In this document: one piece after another, positions 63,200-64,000 of the stretch
Position numbering within the stretch: the stretch's first letter is position 1
How the letters are laid out: every line of letters starts with the position of its first letter
NCBI GenBank assembly: GCA_945859605.1
Contig: OX243811.1
Location: 66,130,395 to 66,194,394 of the forward strand
DNA: 64,000 bases
Direction of reading: 5' to 3'
Source: Lumbricus rubellus
Lineage: Eukaryota > Annelida > Clitellata > Crassiclitellata > Lumbricidae
Made by a program: the position numbers and the translations under genes
The notes under the pieces: model-generated
What the model was told of the DNA's origin: nothing
Database searches by the model: none
The model's input: the letters and a program-made list of their open reading frames with translations, nothing else

Positions 63200-64000
63200 A
63201 TGCTATCGCTGGCTGTGACCTCCACTCTCCTGCTGTCGACTTCATCATGCCACTCCTGCTTCTTCATCTTAGCGGCCGGCTTACTTCACGGCGGACTCTC
63301 CGCGCATTCATCAAACACTCAGGCGCTGGGAAGCCAGTACAGTCCGCGGCTACGGAATGTGTCCAGCTCGTCTTCTGGATGTCCTCAATTCCCGTGTGCT
63401 CCATGGACGCTTCCAGCTGAAGTCACTCACGCAGGCACCGAGAGGAGGAAGCATGGCAATGGTAGAGCTCCATCCTGGAGATGGAAAAGTCTGGATCTTG
63501 AGACCCTAGGTGAAGAGCCTCCACTCGAAGCTGGCTTCCGGAGGTTGGTCGAAGCGGGGCGGAAACGAACTGGCTCTGAGAACGACGTATCGCGGCGTCC
63601 AAGGTCAGGAACGCTGGCGCGAAGGTCAAGGTCCGCGGTCAGTTCTGGTAGGAAATGGTTGTTGTCGAGATTTCCTGTATCTGACAACAGTGAATCGAGT
63701 GGAAAAGGGTTCGTGCACTCTGGTGGAGTGACCTTTCTAGGATTAAAGGGGTCAAAGGACGCAGATAGGCAGAATATACACGAGGAGAGGAGAGACAAGG
63801 AAAGGGAAGAGAAGGAGGAGAGGGATAAGGAGGAAGAGGGCGTGCCGCGTCGTTACCCGATGCGAACGTTGTTCATTGGCAAAAGAGACGAGGAGGCTGC
63901 AGAGAGACAGGAAGAACGAGACAGAGAGACAGACAGAGGCAGAGGGACAGACAGAGGCAGAGAGACAGACAGAGGCAGAGGGACAGACAGAGGCAGAGGG
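63200..64000 (+). CDS. Candidate neuropeptide precursor (open at window end)
   Basis: An ATG frame from 63200 runs without stop to the window end (267 codons); an in-frame TAG precedes it at 63194. The first about 35 residues (MLSLAVTSTLLL...FFILAAGLLHGG) look like a signal peptide. The rest is rich in dibasic sites (ERRK, FRR, GRKR, SRR, ARR). It has a highly acidic/basic spacer, then RR-YPMRTLFIG-KR-DEE (about 63847-63897). Gly followed by KR is the classical signal for a C-terminally amidated peptide, here YPMRTLFI-amide. I do not recognise this peptide family. The end is an 18-bp repeat coding TDRGRE-type units, which may be real spacer or microsatellite beyond a missed splice site. A chance frame in GC-rich DNA is the main alternative, since the reverse strand is also open for 123 codons. 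Confidence 0.45.
   Translation, partial: MLSLAVTSTLLLSTSSCHSCFFILAAGLLHGGLSAHSSNTQALGSQYSPRLRNVSSSSSGCPQFPCAPWTLPAEVTHAGTERRKHGNGRAPSWRWKSLDLETLGEEPPLEAGFRRLVEAGRKRTGSENDVSRRPRSGTLARRSRSAVSSGRKWLLSRFPVSDNSESSGKGFVHSGGVTFLGLKGSKDADRQNIHEERRDKEREEKEERDKEEEGVPRRYPMRTLFIGKRDEEAAERQEERDRETDRGRGTDRGRETDRGRGTDRGRG
63926..64000. repeat. 18-bp tandem repeat (ACAGACAGAGGCAGAGGG)
   Basis: About four units reach the window edge, in frame with the candidate precursor. Confidence 0.85.

Overview
The window is animal nuclear DNA. Genes are split by GT..AG introns, intergenic space is large and AT-rich, and transposon relics and microsatellites are abundant, with no bacterial or viral organisation. The protein families and the very dense palindrome TAGGCCTA suggest a marine invertebrate, perhaps a non-vertebrate deuterostome such as an echinoderm or hemichordate. 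That assignment is inference.

Supported protein-coding content, left to right: (1) 4713-9990 (+), the 3' part of a gene for a single-pass membrane protein with a short Cys-rich ectodomain, juxtamembrane cysteines, a proline-rich stretch and four Y-x-N motifs, resembling a GRB2-docking adaptor; (2) 17651-20424 (-) and (3) 27755-30384 (-), two paralogous two-exon GT31 (beta-1,3-galactosyltransferase-type) genes; (4) 40613-44937 (+), a seven-exon ABHD13-like alpha/beta hydrolase with its catalytic triad; (5) 63200 to the window end (+), an open frame starting with a signal peptide and containing an amidation-type cassette RR-YPMRTLFIG-KR, a candidate neuropeptide precursor.

Genes 2 and 3 belong to a tandem segmental duplication. 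Unit A (about 9.25-20.81 kb) and unit B (about 22.9-30.83 kb) each carry the last exon of gene 1 (intact in A, a pseudogene in B), a homologous spacer and a GT31 gene. Comparing the units shows which insertions are private to one copy. It also shows that TAGGCCTA/TAGCCTA words arise as small insertions at a pre-existing TA, which I consider the most interesting observation here.

The rest is mobile-element territory: several hAT-type MITEs (four with 8-bp target duplications), two non-autonomous Helitrons and one Helitron 3' end, a 2-kb piggyBac-type element containing other elements, two adjacent TTAA-flanked mini-elements, a decayed Tc1/mariner copy, three inverted-repeat elements sharing one internal satellite-like repeat, LINE 3' ends, and a 3.6-kb satellite of about 108 units of 33 bp (54.06-57.67 kb). 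The very long open frames in that satellite and in the microsatellites are not genes. I found no rRNA, tRNA or CRISPR array.
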